Part shown: in pieces, positions 33,106 to 41,986 of the stretch
Layout: every line of letters starts with the position of its first letter
Position numbering within the stretch: the stretch's first letter is position 1
Assembly (NCBI GenBank): GCA_042095055.1
Contig: JBELBZ010000004.1
Location: 1-64,000, forward strand
DNA length: 64,000 bases
Direction: 5' to 3'
Source: UBA8752 sp042095055
GTDB taxonomy: Bacteria; Bacteroidota; Bacteroidia; Flavobacteriales_D; Sanyastnellaceae
Program-made: the position numbers and the translations under genes
The notes under the pieces: model-generated
Told to the model about the DNA's origin: nothing
Database searches by the model: none
The model's input: the letters and a program-made list of their open reading frames with translations, nothing else

Positions 33106-34926
33106 TTACTCTGATGCTTGGCCAGTGTCTTCTGACCAGTGTGAGCGCATGGCTTGGATGACCTTGAGTGAGGTGACACGAAGCAACTCTGGTTCTTTCG
33201 CGGCTTTGATTCCATCGACTGTGCCAAATGCAGCGAGCAGCTTGTGGCGGGTGGCGGGCCCTATGCCTGGGATGTCGTCCAATTCGCTGCGCAAAGCAGC
33301 GGCGCTCCTGCGCTTCCTGTGGTGTGCCAGCGAGAAGCGGTGGGCTTCGTCGCGCATGCGTTGAATCAGTTTCAATGATTCAGATCGCTTGTCGAGGTGC
33401 AGGGGTATGCTGTCTCCTGGAAAGTAGAGTTCCTCCAAACGCTTCGCGATGCCGATGATGGCCACCTTTCCCATGAGCCCTAAGTCTTCCAAAGCACCGA
33501 CGGCACTGGACAACTGCCCTTTTCCACCATCTACGATGATCAGTTGCGGCAGGGCTTCGCCTTCGTCCCGCAGCCTCTTGTATCGGCGGTGCACCACTTC
33601 AGCCATGGATGCAAAGTCGTCGGGTCCCTCGACGGTCTTGATGTTGAACTTTCTGTAGTCGGCTTTGGCGGGCTTGGCTTTCTTGAACACCACACACGCC
33701 GATGCGGGGTTGGTGCCTTGGATGTTGGAGTTGTCAAAGCACTCGATGTGTACCGGAAGCTCCTTGAGGTGGAGGTCTTTTTGGAGGGTCTCCATGATGC
33801 GGTTTTGTGCCGCCTCTGGGTCCACTTGCTCTTGTTGCTTGCGCTTGTCGAGCATGGTGTACTTGGCATTGCGCTCGGAAAGCTCAATCAACCGCTTTTT
33901 GTCGCCGCGCTGGGGCACGTGCCATTTCACGTCGCCAAGAATGGGCCGCACATCGAGGTTGGTATAGATCTCTGGGCTGTGCAGGTCAAACCTGCGGCGG
34001 AATTCCAAAATCCCATATTCGAGCAGGTCTTGGTCGCTTTCCTCGAGCCTTTTGCGGAGCTCTATGGTTTGTCCGTGAACGATGCTGCCATCCATGACCT
34101 TCATGAAGTTGACGTACCCAGCTGCGGGGTCGCTCACAACGGAATACACCTCGACGTCGTGGATGCTGGGGTTGACAACGGTGCTTTTGGCTTGGAACTT
34201 TTTGAGGGCCCCCTTGCGGCGCTTGAAGTCTTCTGCAGCTTCAAATGCAAAGCGCTCTGCCGCCTCGCGCATGGCTGTGTCGTATGTGCGAACGAGGTCT
34301 TTGATGTTGCCCTTTAGAATGTCGCGGATGGCTTCAACACCACGGTCGTAGTCTTCGAGGCTTTGCTTTCCGACACATGGGGCCTTGCAGTTGCCAAGGT
34401 CGTGTTCCAAGCAAGCCCGGAACTTTCCGGCGTCGATGTTTTTCTGGCTTAAATCGTAGCTGCAATTGCGAATGGGGTGCAGCTTTCGGGCAATGTCGAG
34501 GACAGCGTGCATCGTTTTGACCGAGGCATAGGGGCCAAAGTATTCCGAGCCGTTTTTGATGACGTTCCGCGTGGAGTGAACCCTCGGAAAGCGCTCATTT
34601 CGGATCACGATGGAGGGGTAGGTCTTGTCGTCCTTCAGCTCGATGTTGTAGCGCGGCTGGTGCTCCTTGATCATGCTGTTTTCAAGCAGCAATGCATCGA
34701 CTTCGGTTTGCACCACGATGAACTTGACGTCGGCGATTTTCTTGACGAGCAGCCGCGTTTTGCCGTTCTCGTAGGTTTTTTTGTTGAAGTAGCTCGCGAC
34801 CCGCTTTTTGAGGCTCTTGGCCTTGCCGATGTACAGCAGGGTGCCATCAGCATCGTAATGCTGGTAGACTCCAGGGCTGTCGGGCAGACGCTGGAGGATG
34901 CGGCGTATGTGGGGCGAGGCTTCCAT
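33106..34926 (-). CDS. uvrC: excinuclease ABC subunit C
   Basis: 606 residues, the dual-incision nuclease of nucleotide-excision repair. Domains in order: GIY-YIG nuclease (PGVYQHYDADGTLLYIGKAK, residues about 17-36), cysteine-bearing region (CRACLEHDLGNCKAPCVG reads FRACLEHDLGNCKAPCVG), UVR region, the RNase H-like UvrC domain (HIECFDNSNIQGT, VDGGKGQLSSA) and C-terminal helix-hairpin-helix repeats (LDDIPGIGPATRHKLLAAFG). Length is normal. It is divergent from an SDR gene across 38 nt. Confidence 0.97.
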   Translation of the reverse strand: MEASPHIRRILQRLPDSPGVYQHYDADGTLLYIGKAKSLKKRVASYFNKKTYENGKTRLLVKKIADVKFIVVQTEVDALLLENSMIKEHQPRYNIELKDDKTYPSIVIRNERFPRVHSTRNVIKNGSEYFGPYASVKTMHAVLDIARKLHPIRNCSYDLSQKNIDAGKFRACLEHDLGNCKAPCVGKQSLEDYDRGVEAIRDILKGNIKDLVRTYDTAMREAAERFAFEAAEDFKRRKGALKKFQAKSTVVNPSIHDVEVYSVVSDPAAGYVNFMKVMDGSIVHGQTIELRKRLEESDQDLLEYGILEFRRRFDLHSPEIYTNLDVRPILGDVKWHVPQRGDKKRLIELSERNAKYTMLDKRKQQEQVDPEAAQNRIMETLQKDLHLKELPVHIECFDNSNIQGTNPASACVVFKKAKPAKADYRKFNIKTVEGPDDFASMAEVVHRRYKRLRDEGEALPQLIIVDGGKGQLSSAVGALEDLGLMGKVAIIGIAKRLEELYFPGDSIPLHLDKRSESLKLIQRMRDEAHRFSLAHHRKRRSAAALRSELDDIPGIGPATRHKLLAAFGTVDGIKAAKEPELLRVTSLKVIQAMRSHWSEDTGQASE

Positions 34927-34964
34927 CGGGCACGGCGGGTCTCGGCAAGTTACCTTCGGCGGCG

Positions 34965-36029
34965 ATGTTAGAAGCGCAACCTGGGCATGGACCCTCTCGA
35001 GAATTGGTCACCGGGGCCACGGGTTTGGTGGGAATGTACCGCTTGGCTTGGCGCATGGAACGCGGCTGGCCTACGGCAGCGTTGCGCAGGGCAGGGAGCA
35101 ATGTGGACCGGGTCGCCGACTTTTTGAAGGGGCGTTTGGGTCAGGATTTCGAGGAAGCTTGGGCTGGTTTGGAGTGGTTCGAAGCGGATTTATCGGATGT
35201 GGTGGGGCTGCAGGCGGCCATGGAGGGCTGTCAAAGGGTGTTCCACGCTGCAGGCAGGGTGAGTTTTCGCACAGGGGATGAGGCCCAGCTCAAGGCCGTG
35301 AACCAGATCGGCACGGCAAACGTGGTCAATGCGGCGTTGGGGGCTGGGGTCACCCGGTTGTTTCACGTCTCCTCGGTGGCGGCTTTGGGGCGTTCAACAG
35401 AAGGCCGTGGGCCTGTACATGAGGACTCTGATTGGGCCGAAGGTGTGGGTGCATCACCATACGGGGTGAGCAAAAGGGCAGCAGAAATGGAGGCGTGGAG
35501 GGCAGAGGCCGAGGGAATGGAATTGATTGTGGTCAACCCCACCATCATTTTGGGTGACGCCCGCTACGCGGAGAGTTCAGGGATGGTATACCGCAGGGTG
35601 TCCAAGGCAAGGCGCCATTACCCGGCGGGCGGAAACGGATTTGTGGGGGCATCGGATTTGATCCGGGTGATGGCCGCACTGGACGAGGCGGCAGACAGGG
35701 GTCAGCCGGGTATTTTGGGTGAGCGTTTTGTGGTGTCTTCTGAAGACCTGTCTTACAGAGAACTGATGGGTTGGGTGGCCCAAGGACTGGGGGTTGAGGC
35801 TCCTGTGAAGCCGCTTTCGGGATGGATGCTGGGCTTGGTTTGGCGTGCGGCTACGCTGTGGGGGTTCTTGTCGGGGAAGCCGGCTCAATTGACCCGGGAC
35901 ATGGCCAAAAACACCCGGATACAGCACCGGTACAACACGTCGAAAGTGCGCGGCGCCCTGCCGGGATTTGCGTTTACCCCCATTCAAGAGGTGATCCAGG
36001 AGACGACACGCGACGGCCTGAGCCGTTGA
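34965..36029 (+). CDS. extended SDR, NAD-dependent epimerase-like
   Basis: 354 residues. The nucleotide motif TGATGLVG is near residues 16-23, DLSDVVGLQAAMEGCQRVFHAAG gives the NAD-binding core, and the catalytic YGVSK is near residue 165. NPTIILGD follows. It resembles epimerase/dihydroflavonol-reductase type SDRs of Bacteroidota; the substrate is unknown. A TACCTTCG element (34951-34958) lies 6 nt before the ATG. It ends directly against the stop of the convergent DUF4296 gene. Confidence 0.82.
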   Translation: MLEAQPGHGPSRELVTGATGLVGMYRLAWRMERGWPTAALRRAGSNVDRVADFLKGRLGQDFEEAWAGLEWFEADLSDVVGLQAAMEGCQRVFHAAGRVSFRTGDEAQLKAVNQIGTANVVNAALGAGVTRLFHVSSVAALGRSTEGRGPVHEDSDWAEGVGASPYGVSKRAAEMEAWRAEAEGMELIVVNPTIILGDARYAESSGMVYRRVSKARRHYPAGGNGFVGASDLIRVMAALDEAADRGQPGILGERFVVSSEDLSYRELMGWVAQGLGVEAPVKPLSGWMLGLVWRAATLWGFLSGKPAQLTRDMAKNTRIQHRYNTSKVRGALPGFAFTPIQEVIQETTRDGLSR

Positions 36030-36398
36030 TCAATTCCACTTGCTGTTGCGCTCGAGGGAGTCGAGTTTGACTTGGACTTCCTGCAGGACGGTGGGCAGTG
36101 CTTCCGGTTGGCTGTACCACCACTTGTAGGTCGCTGTAAATGCGGAGTCGCTGACCCCTGCGTTTTTGAGAATGAGCGCCCGTTGGGCGGCCCGGACCGC
36201 GTCGCGGTCTCCACCAGGGAGCATGCGCTGTCTGTAAGCGGCCTCCAGCAGTTGGAGGTCGGCATGCAGTTCAATGAAGGTGGAGCGGTCGACCATGTCC
36301 TGTGGCGGTGTGGGGACGTCCCTTGCACTGCGCGGCTCGCATCCAGACGCCAAGAAAAGTCCAATACCAAGCGCAACCAGGCTCCACAGGCGGATCAT
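36030..36398 (-). CDS. DUF4296 lipoprotein
   Basis: 122 residues. The signal (MIRLWSLVALGIGLFLASGC) ends in a lipobox at Cys20. The body is helical with the family features FIELHADLQLLEAAYRQRM and FTATYKWWYSQPEALPTVLQEV. DUF4296 proteins are Bacteroidota-specific and uncharacterised. The ATG overlaps the pyrC stop (ATGA), so it is co-translated with dihydroorotase. Confidence 0.88.
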   Translation of the reverse strand: MIRLWSLVALGIGLFLASGCEPRSARDVPTPPQDMVDRSTFIELHADLQLLEAAYRQRMLPGGDRDAVRAAQRALILKNAGVSDSAFTATYKWWYSQPEALPTVLQEVQVKLDSLERNSKWN

Positions 36399-37774
36399 CG
36401 GTCAAAGGTCATTCTGCGTCCAGCGTGCGCCCCTCCGTTCGAAGGTTCGACAACACGCTCGCCGTCCCAGACTTCCGTGCCATTGACCCAAGTGCCGACA
36501 ACACGGGCCGAAAACCGATCTCCGGTGAAGGGTGACCAGCCGCATTTGCTTAGAATGCCCTCTTCTGTCACAGTCCAAGGCGCATGGGGGTTGACCAAAA
36601 CGAAGTCCGCGAAATAGCCTGGACGGAGGTATCCCCGGCCTTCGATGTCAAACAGCTCGGCTACGCGGTGCGACGCCAGCCGAGGGATGTCGGTCAACTG
36701 CAGCCAACCTTGAGCCACGCCTTCGTACAAGGCCACCAAGGCGTGCTGTACCAACGGTCCACCAGAGGGAGCCGTCCAATATCCGTTGGCCTTTTCTGCC
36801 TTGGTGTGGGGCGCGTGGTCCGTGGCGAGGACGTCGATGGCACCGCCTGGTTTGAGCGCAGCGCGGAGGGCCGCCCGGTCCTCTGCAGTTTTGACGGCGG
36901 GGTTCCACTTGATGCGGGTCCCGCGTTCGGCATAATCCGCATCGCTGAACCACAGGTGGTGGGTGCACGCTTCGGCGGTGATGCGCTTCTCGGAGAGGGG
37001 AATGGAGCCGTCGAAAAGGCCGAGTTCTTTGGCCGTAGAAATGTGCAAGACATGCAGGCGGGCCCCCGTGCGCGCAGCGAGCTCAACGGCGCGTGACGAG
37101 CTGCGGTAGCACGCCTCTGCACTGCGAATGAGGGGGTGTTGGGCAATGGGCACCTCGTCGCCGAATTGCGCGCGGGCAGCGGCTGCATTGGCCCTGATGG
37201 TGGCTTCGTCTTCGCAGTGCGTCGCGATCAACATCGGGCACTCTTTGAAGATGCCTTCGAGGACGGCTGCATCGTCGACCAACATGTCGCCCGTGGAGCT
37301 TCCCATGAACACTTTGACGCCACAAACTGACTGAGGATCGGTCAACAACACCTGTTCCAGGTTGCCGTTGGAAGCCCCCATGAAAAAGCTGTAGTTCGCC
37401 GGACTGACTTCAGCGGCCCGGTCGTACTTCTCTTGGAGCAGTGCTTGGTTCAGGGATTGGGGCACGGTGTTGGGCATCTCCATGAAAGAGGTGATGCCGC
37501 CAGCCACGGCCGCCCGGGATTCTGTGGCGATTTCCGCTTTGTGGGTGAGGCCTGGTTCGCGGAAATGCACCTGGTCGTCGATCAGGCCGGGAAGCAGGTG
37601 CAGCCCCGTACAATCGTGCACCTTGGCTTGGCGTGCTGCAGTGGCAATGGCCGGATCAGAATGTTGGGTAAGGTCTTTGCCTACGGCCTTGATGCGGTCG
37701 CCATCGGTGAGAAGGTCGCCGGTTTCGGTGCGGCCTTCGTGCACGAGGGTGGCGCCAGTGAAGAGGTGGTTCAT
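36395..37774 (-). CDS. pyrC: dihydroorotase (Bacteroidota type)
   Basis: 459 residues. It closes carbamoyl-aspartate to dihydroorotate in pyrimidine synthesis. The amidohydrolase metal motif reads GLIDDQVHFREPGL: the first His of the usual HxH is Gln, a form I recall from other Bacteroidota dihydroorotases, so this alone does not mean loss of activity. Others: FMEMPNTVPQS, KVFMGSSTGDMLV (the position of the carbamylated Lys), ATHCED, LHVLHISTAKE and ATDHAPHTKAEK with the catalytic Asp. It overlaps both neighbours by 4 nt (glycosyltransferase upstream, DUF4296 downstream). Confidence 0.93.
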   Translation of the reverse strand: MNHLFTGATLVHEGRTETGDLLTDGDRIKAVGKDLTQHSDPAIATAARQAKVHDCTGLHLLPGLIDDQVHFREPGLTHKAEIATESRAAVAGGITSFMEMPNTVPQSLNQALLQEKYDRAAEVSPANYSFFMGASNGNLEQVLLTDPQSVCGVKVFMGSSTGDMLVDDAAVLEGIFKECPMLIATHCEDEATIRANAAAARAQFGDEVPIAQHPLIRSAEACYRSSSRAVELAARTGARLHVLHISTAKELGLFDGSIPLSEKRITAEACTHHLWFSDADYAERGTRIKWNPAVKTAEDRAALRAALKPGGAIDVLATDHAPHTKAEKANGYWTAPSGGPLVQHALVALYEGVAQGWLQLTDIPRLASHRVAELFDIEGRGYLRPGYFADFVLVNPHAPWTVTEEGILSKCGWSPFTGDRFSARVVGTWVNGTEVWDGERVVEPSNGGAHAGRRMTFDR

Positions 37775-38520
37775 GAGGGGTCTGTGGCGTCGGCAGGTCG
37801 GATGTCGAAGCGGCGCATTTGCAACACACCAAGAAAGGCCTCCTTGAAGATGTTGAGGCTCATTTTGGAAGTGCCCAACTCGCGGTCTACAAAGGTGATG
37901 GGGACTTCAGCGATGGAGAAACCCAACCGTTTGGCGTTGTATTTCATCTCAATTTGGAAGGCGTAGCCAATGAAATGGATGTGATCCAATCGGATGGCTT
38001 TCAAGGTCTCTGCTCGGTAGCATTTGAAACCAGCGGTCGGGTCTTTGACGCCGAGGCGCAAGATGGCATTGACATACAGCGAAGCACCATAGCTCATGGC
38101 AATGCGGTGCCACGGCCAGTTGGAGACAGCGCCACCTTTGGTGTACCGCGAACCGACAGCAATGCCAGCGCCATCCATGCACGCTTCGCGCAGCCGCTCC
38201 AGGTCTTTGGGGTTGTGGCTGAAGTCCGCATCCATCTCAAACAGGTATTCATACCCGGCTTCAAGGCCCCACTTGAACCCTGCGATGTAGGCCGTTCCCA
38301 GGCCGAGTTTGCCGGAACGTTCGAGCAAATGAATGCGGCCATCATGCGCCTTTTGGGCCTCGCGGACAAGGTCGCCCGTCCCGTCGGGTGAGCCGTCGTC
38401 GACCACCAAAACATGGAAGGGTTTGCCTCGTTTTGGTGTCAGCGACATCACCGTATCGAGCATGCGGGTGATGTTCTCTTTTTCGTTGTAAGTCGGTATG
38501 ATGACGAGACTGTTCGACAC
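37771..38520 (-). CDS. family 2 glycosyltransferase, polyprenol-phosphate mannosyltransferase-like
   Basis: 249 residues from a GTG start. The GT2 fold shows SLVIIPTYNEKENI, VLVVDDGSPDGTGDLV, FEMDADFSHNPKDLERL (DxD metal site) and GSRYTKGGAVSNW. There is no C-terminal membrane segment, as in the short DPM1-type enzymes that make polyprenyl-phosphate-mannose. The sugar and acceptor are inferred. It heads a four-base-overlap operon with pyrC and the DUF4296 gene. Confidence 0.88.
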   Translation of the reverse strand: MSNSLVIIPTYNEKENITRMLDTVMSLTPKRGKPFHVLVVDDGSPDGTGDLVREAQKAHDGRIHLLERSGKLGLGTAYIAGFKWGLEAGYEYLFEMDADFSHNPKDLERLREACMDGAGIAVGSRYTKGGAVSNWPWHRIAMSYGASLYVNAILRLGVKDPTAGFKCYRAETLKAIRLDHIHFIGYAFQIEMKYNAKRLGFSIAEVPITFVDRELGTSKMSLNIFKEAFLGVLQMRRFDIRPADATDPS

Positions 38521-38534
38521 GGCAGCAAGGTTGT

Positions 38535-39527
38535 TTAGAGGGACATTTTGAGCAAACTCAGTTCTTCACGGTTGAGCATGCGCCAATTTCCGCGCGGCAA
38601 ATCTTTTTTGGTCAATGGCCCCAATATGGTGCGGTCCAAACGGTCCACATCGTAACCGAGGTGGTTGAGCAGGCGGGTCAATGCCTTGGGCCGGTTTGAG
38701 TGGATTTCTATGCCGATTTCCTTGGGGCGTTTTTCAGGGTCAATGAAGTGCGCAGCCTCTACTTGGAAGTGTTGCCCTTCAATTTTCACGCCTTCGACCA
38801 TGGCGTCCAAGTGCTCTTGGCGGGCTTTTTGGTGCAGGGTCACATGATACAACTGGCGGATCTTCGTCCCCGGTTGGCGCATGCGCTCTGCGAGCTCAGG
38901 ATCATTGGTGAACAGCAGCAAACCAGTGTCCATGCGCTCCACTTTGTCGATGGGCAGCAAGACTTCTTTGGTGGCGTTGCGCACGAGGTCCATGACGGTG
39001 CGACGTCCCTGCTTGTCCCCCGCAGTGCCCAGAAAGTTCTTGGGTTTGTTGAGGATGAGGTAATGCTTGGCTTCGGGCTTGATGCGCTGCCCTTCGACAA
39101 CCACTTCGTCGGTTCGCATCACCTTGGCTCCCAGTGCGGTGATGACCTCGCCGTTGACGCTAACGGCGCCAGCTGTGATGAGTAAGTCCGCTTCACGTCG
39201 GGCGCAAACGCCAGAATTCGAGATGAATTTGTTCAGTCGAATGGGGGCGTTGGCATCCTTGAGTGGCGCGCGCTTTTTGGGCCTGAATTTTTGGGGCCGT
39301 CCACCACGGGTCGTAGCAGGTCTGCCTTTTTTGTGGCCGCCGCGGGTTTCCTTTTTGGGGCGACCTGAGGTGTCGGAAGGAGCGTCGGAAGGGGCGTCAG
39401 AAAGGGATCGGCGGGTGCCAAAACCCCGCTTCTCGGCTTGGCCGGAAGTCGCGTCTGATCGCTTCCGATTGGGGTTGTCGGAGCGGCCTGTGCGTTGCGG
39501 ACGGCGTGAGCGGGGAGAGTCGGACAT
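38535..39527 (-). CDS. RsuA/RluB-family pseudouridine synthase with basic N-terminal extension
   Basis: 330 residues. Residues 1 to about 92 are a low-complexity Arg/Ser/Lys/Gly/Pro extension typical of Bacteroidota members. An S4 RNA-binding domain follows (IRLNKFISNSGVCARREADLLITAGAV), and the catalytic domain has VERMDTGLLLFTND with the active Asp. It modifies an rRNA uridine, by family probably in 23S. A TATCTTCG element at 39546-39553 may be its promoter. It lies 14 nt upstream of the glycosyltransferase start. Confidence 0.92.
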   Translation of the reverse strand: MSDSPRSRRPQRTGRSDNPNRKRSDATSGQAEKRGFGTRRSLSDAPSDAPSDTSGRPKKETRGGHKKGRPATTRGGRPQKFRPKKRAPLKDANAPIRLNKFISNSGVCARREADLLITAGAVSVNGEVITALGAKVMRTDEVVVEGQRIKPEAKHYLILNKPKNFLGTAGDKQGRRTVMDLVRNATKEVLLPIDKVERMDTGLLLFTNDPELAERMRQPGTKIRQLYHVTLHQKARQEHLDAMVEGVKIEGQHFQVEAAHFIDPEKRPKEIGIEIHSNRPKALTRLLNHLGYDVDRLDRTILGPLTKKDLPRGNWRMLNREELSLLKMSL

Positions 39528-39576
39528 GAAATGTGCGGTGACCCGCGAAGATAGTCAGGCTTAAGTGCTGACAGGT

Positions 39577-40590
39577 TTACCGGCTTGGAGCCGTTCGAAT
39601 GCGTTCATCCGCACCGGGTTTTCCGGAGCGGCCAAAATGGTAGGCCACGGTGATGCCCCGCTCGAGAAACGCCATCGAATGGCGGGCAGAGCTGGCATCG
39701 AGGAGGGCTGCGGCAGCACCTTCCACCACAGGAGTTTCCCCGCTTAAGTCGCTGGAGGCCAGAAAACTGCTTCTCCCGATGTCCAGCCACCCTGCTTGGA
39801 TTCGAGCGAGCATTCGAAACCGTCCATATTGAAGCCAAGCACCTGTACTGGCGCTCACCCCCCATCCCGTGATGCGCCAGAAATGTTTGGTTCGGATGCC
39901 CATCCAACGGACGTCTGTCGCGCACAGAACAACCCCTAAGCTGGCTGCGGTTTGCAGTCCAAACCGCCACTTTTTATTGGCCGTATCCCACGTTTGTCTC
40001 GTGCGTGCGGCGCGGCCAAACCCAAAGTTGCGCTCAGCGGCAACCCGGATGAAATTCATGCCGTCTGAGTGCTCGAAGTTGAAGTCCCTCCAAGCCCAGT
40101 CAAAAGAAGAGTTCGGAGCGTAGACGGTGCTGTCGATGAACCCGCTGACTTGGTGGATGGCGTGGGGAATTTTGTATTTGAGGTGGTCCCACCCTGCGCT
40201 GATCCAAAAGTCCCCGGGGACGACCACGCCGTCCTTGATTTTGCGGCCAATGCGGGCGTTGAATTGTGGGATGGTAAATGCAGCAGGGTTCAAATGGACC
40301 TTGGGGTCGAACGCCGAAGGCATGTCGGTGGCCTTCACGTCATGTAGGGTCAGGTCCACCCCAGGCCCCACCAAACGCAGGTTTGTCTTGCTGTATTCAG
40401 CGCGGTGATAGCCCCAATGTGCATACCATTTTCCGTGTGCTTTCGGCCCATCGACCCAGCCGATGGCCTTCCCCATGGTGGGGTTGCCAACTTGTCCAAG
40501 TGCAACAGGGCCTGCGCACAGCAGCGCCAAAACAACAAGGGTTGAATGGCGACAGGTGCGTTGGTAAAATGAAGGCCTACGTTGGTGCAT
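39577..40590 (-). CDS. predicted outer-membrane beta-barrel protein, unknown function
   Basis: About 337 residues from ATG 40590, chosen because it opens a signal peptide (HSTLVVLALLCAGPVALGQ). The mature part alternates aromatic and polar residues (WYAHWGYHRAEY, FWISAGWDHLKYKI, SFDWAWRDFNFEHSDGMNFIRVAAERNFGFG) as in outer-membrane barrels. It contains no domain that I can name. The end (GITVAYHFGRSGKP) may be a final strand followed by a charged tail. A TACATTCG element at 40598-40605 lies 7 nt before the ATG. It is divergent from yraN. Confidence 0.7.
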   Translation of the reverse strand: MHQRRPSFYQRTCRHSTLVVLALLCAGPVALGQVGNPTMGKAIGWVDGPKAHGKWYAHWGYHRAEYSKTNLRLVGPGVDLTLHDVKATDMPSAFDPKVHLNPAAFTIPQFNARIGRKIKDGVVVPGDFWISAGWDHLKYKIPHAIHQVSGFIDSTVYAPNSSFDWAWRDFNFEHSDGMNFIRVAAERNFGFGRAARTRQTWDTANKKWRFGLQTAASLGVVLCATDVRWMGIRTKHFWRITGWGVSASTGAWLQYGRFRMLARIQAGWLDIGRSSFLASSDLSGETPVVEGAAAALLDASSARHSMAFLERGITVAYHFGRSGKPGADERIRTAPSR

Positions 40591-40642
40591 TGCCGGGCGA
40601 ATGTACGCCGGGCTGTGGGCTTGGGTGGGGACCTTGGACCTT

Positions 40643-41014
40643 ATGGAGACATACACACAAGGACTGGGGAGGTGGGGAGAGGAGCGGGCGTTGCACCACA
40701 TCATGGGCCTCGGTTGGGAAGTGCTGGCGCGCAATTGGCGTCGGGGCCGTCTGGAGGTTGACCTCGTGGCGCGCGATGGTTTGGATTTGGTGTTGGTGGA
40801 GGTCAAAACCCGGACTGAACCTGTGCAAGTGGGGTGGCACCGTATGGTGTCTCAATCGCAGCAAGACCGGTTGATTCGAGCGGCGAGGGCCTTTTTGGGG
40901 CAGTACCCGGATGGCAGTTTGGAAGTGCGGTTTGATGTCATTGCGGTACTCCGAAACCGCTACGGCCACAGGGTCTTGCATACCCGAGATGCCTTTTATC
41001 CGCGGATGCGTTGA
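40643..41014 (+). CDS. YraN/UPF0102 family nuclease-fold protein
   Basis: 123 residues from ATG 40643. The family signature is clear: GRWGEERALHHIMGLGWEVLARNWRRGRLEVDLVARDG followed by DLVLVEVKTRT, giving the restriction-endonuclease-like core with E, D and E-x-K residues. Cellular role is not established. An in-frame start at 40601 would lie in the divergent promoter region, so the ATG is preferred. Confidence 0.9.
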   Translation: METYTQGLGRWGEERALHHIMGLGWEVLARNWRRGRLEVDLVARDGLDLVLVEVKTRTEPVQVGWHRMVSQSQQDRLIRAARAFLGQYPDGSLEVRFDVIAVLRNRYGHRVLHTRDAFYPRMR

Positions 41015-41092
41015 GGCAGAACGCACGTTGGAATGTGGGGATTCAATGCGTGCAGGGCGCGAAAGGGGGCTTTTGTGGCGTTGTTTCACTAC

Positions 41093-41965
41093 ATGGAACA
41101 GCGGTCGACATATTTGATCATCATCGCGGTGCTCGTTTGCACAGCGGGGTATTTGGGATTCAAGGTTTCTCAGCAGGGAACGACCATTGAGGTCCAAACA
41201 GGCGAAATCAATGCAGGTGAAATTGAGCGTCAAACGTTGGAGTTGGATTTACAGAAACTCCGGTTCAGCTACGATACACTGCAGACAGAGAACTCGCTGA
41301 TGATGGCCGAAATGTCTGCGCAGCGCAGCGAAATCGACGGCCTGATCAAAAAAGTGCGCGACCGCAACTACAGCGTATCGAAGTTGAAGAAGGAGGCGGG
41401 TACCCTGCGCACGATCATGCAGGGTTATGTGGTAACGATTGACTCCTTGAACCAAGCCAATATCGCTCTGCTGGCCGAACGTGACGCCATGGCCCAGGAG
41501 GTGACAGAGGTGCGCGAGCGCAACTCGGCATTGGTTCAGAAGCAGGACAACATGGAGGACATCATCGAGGCGGGAAGGGTGTTGCAGGCCATGGACTTGA
41601 ACCCTATGGCCATTCGGGTGAGTTCGACAGGTTCACAGCGCGAGACCACGCGCGCCAAGCGCGCTGAAATGATCAAGACCTGTTTCACGCTCTTGGAGAA
41701 CAGAATTGCTGAGAAAGGGGAGCGCACTTTGTTTTTGGAAGTGCTGGACCCGAGTGGACAAATCATGCCACCTGGTGACCGGGCCCCCGTGGCCATGTCG
41801 GGAGGGGTCCAGGCCTCTGCAGCGCGGGTGCTCGACTATGCTGGAGCGCAAATGGAGGCTTGCATCTTCTTCACTGCGGACCGTCCATTTGAGCCCGGCG
41901 TGTATACCGTTCACTTGGTGGACGGTCAGGAGCGGATCGCCACCACGGATTTGATTTTACGCTGA
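41093..41965 (+). CDS. membrane-anchored coiled-coil protein, unknown function
   Basis: 290 residues from ATG 41093. One N-terminal membrane segment (TYLIIIAVLVCTAGYLGFKV) is followed by about 130 residues of heptad-like coiled coil (IERQTLELDLQKLRFSYDTLQTENSLMM... to RERNSALVQKQDNMEDI), then a globular C-terminal domain that includes ETTRAKRAEMIKTCFTLLENRIAEKGERTLFLEVLDPSG. This looks like an inner-membrane protein with a periplasmic rod and head. I do not recognise the head domain. It follows yraN by 78 nt and converges on the giant T9SS protein gene. Confidence 0.78.
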   Translation: MEQRSTYLIIIAVLVCTAGYLGFKVSQQGTTIEVQTGEINAGEIERQTLELDLQKLRFSYDTLQTENSLMMAEMSAQRSEIDGLIKKVRDRNYSVSKLKKEAGTLRTIMQGYVVTIDSLNQANIALLAERDAMAQEVTEVRERNSALVQKQDNMEDIIEAGRVLQAMDLNPMAIRVSSTGSQRETTRAKRAEMIKTCFTLLENRIAEKGERTLFLEVLDPSGQIMPPGDRAPVAMSGGVQASAARVLDYAGAQMEACIFFTADRPFEPGVYTVHLVDGQERIATTDLILR

Positions 41966-41986
41966 TTCCGCTGGGTTCGCGGACCC

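Noticed and set aside
36395..37774. Dihydroorotase possibly inactive because the first metal His is Gln
   Set aside because: The DDQVHFREPG form is familiar from other Bacteroidota dihydroorotases, and the other ligands and catalytic Asp are present.
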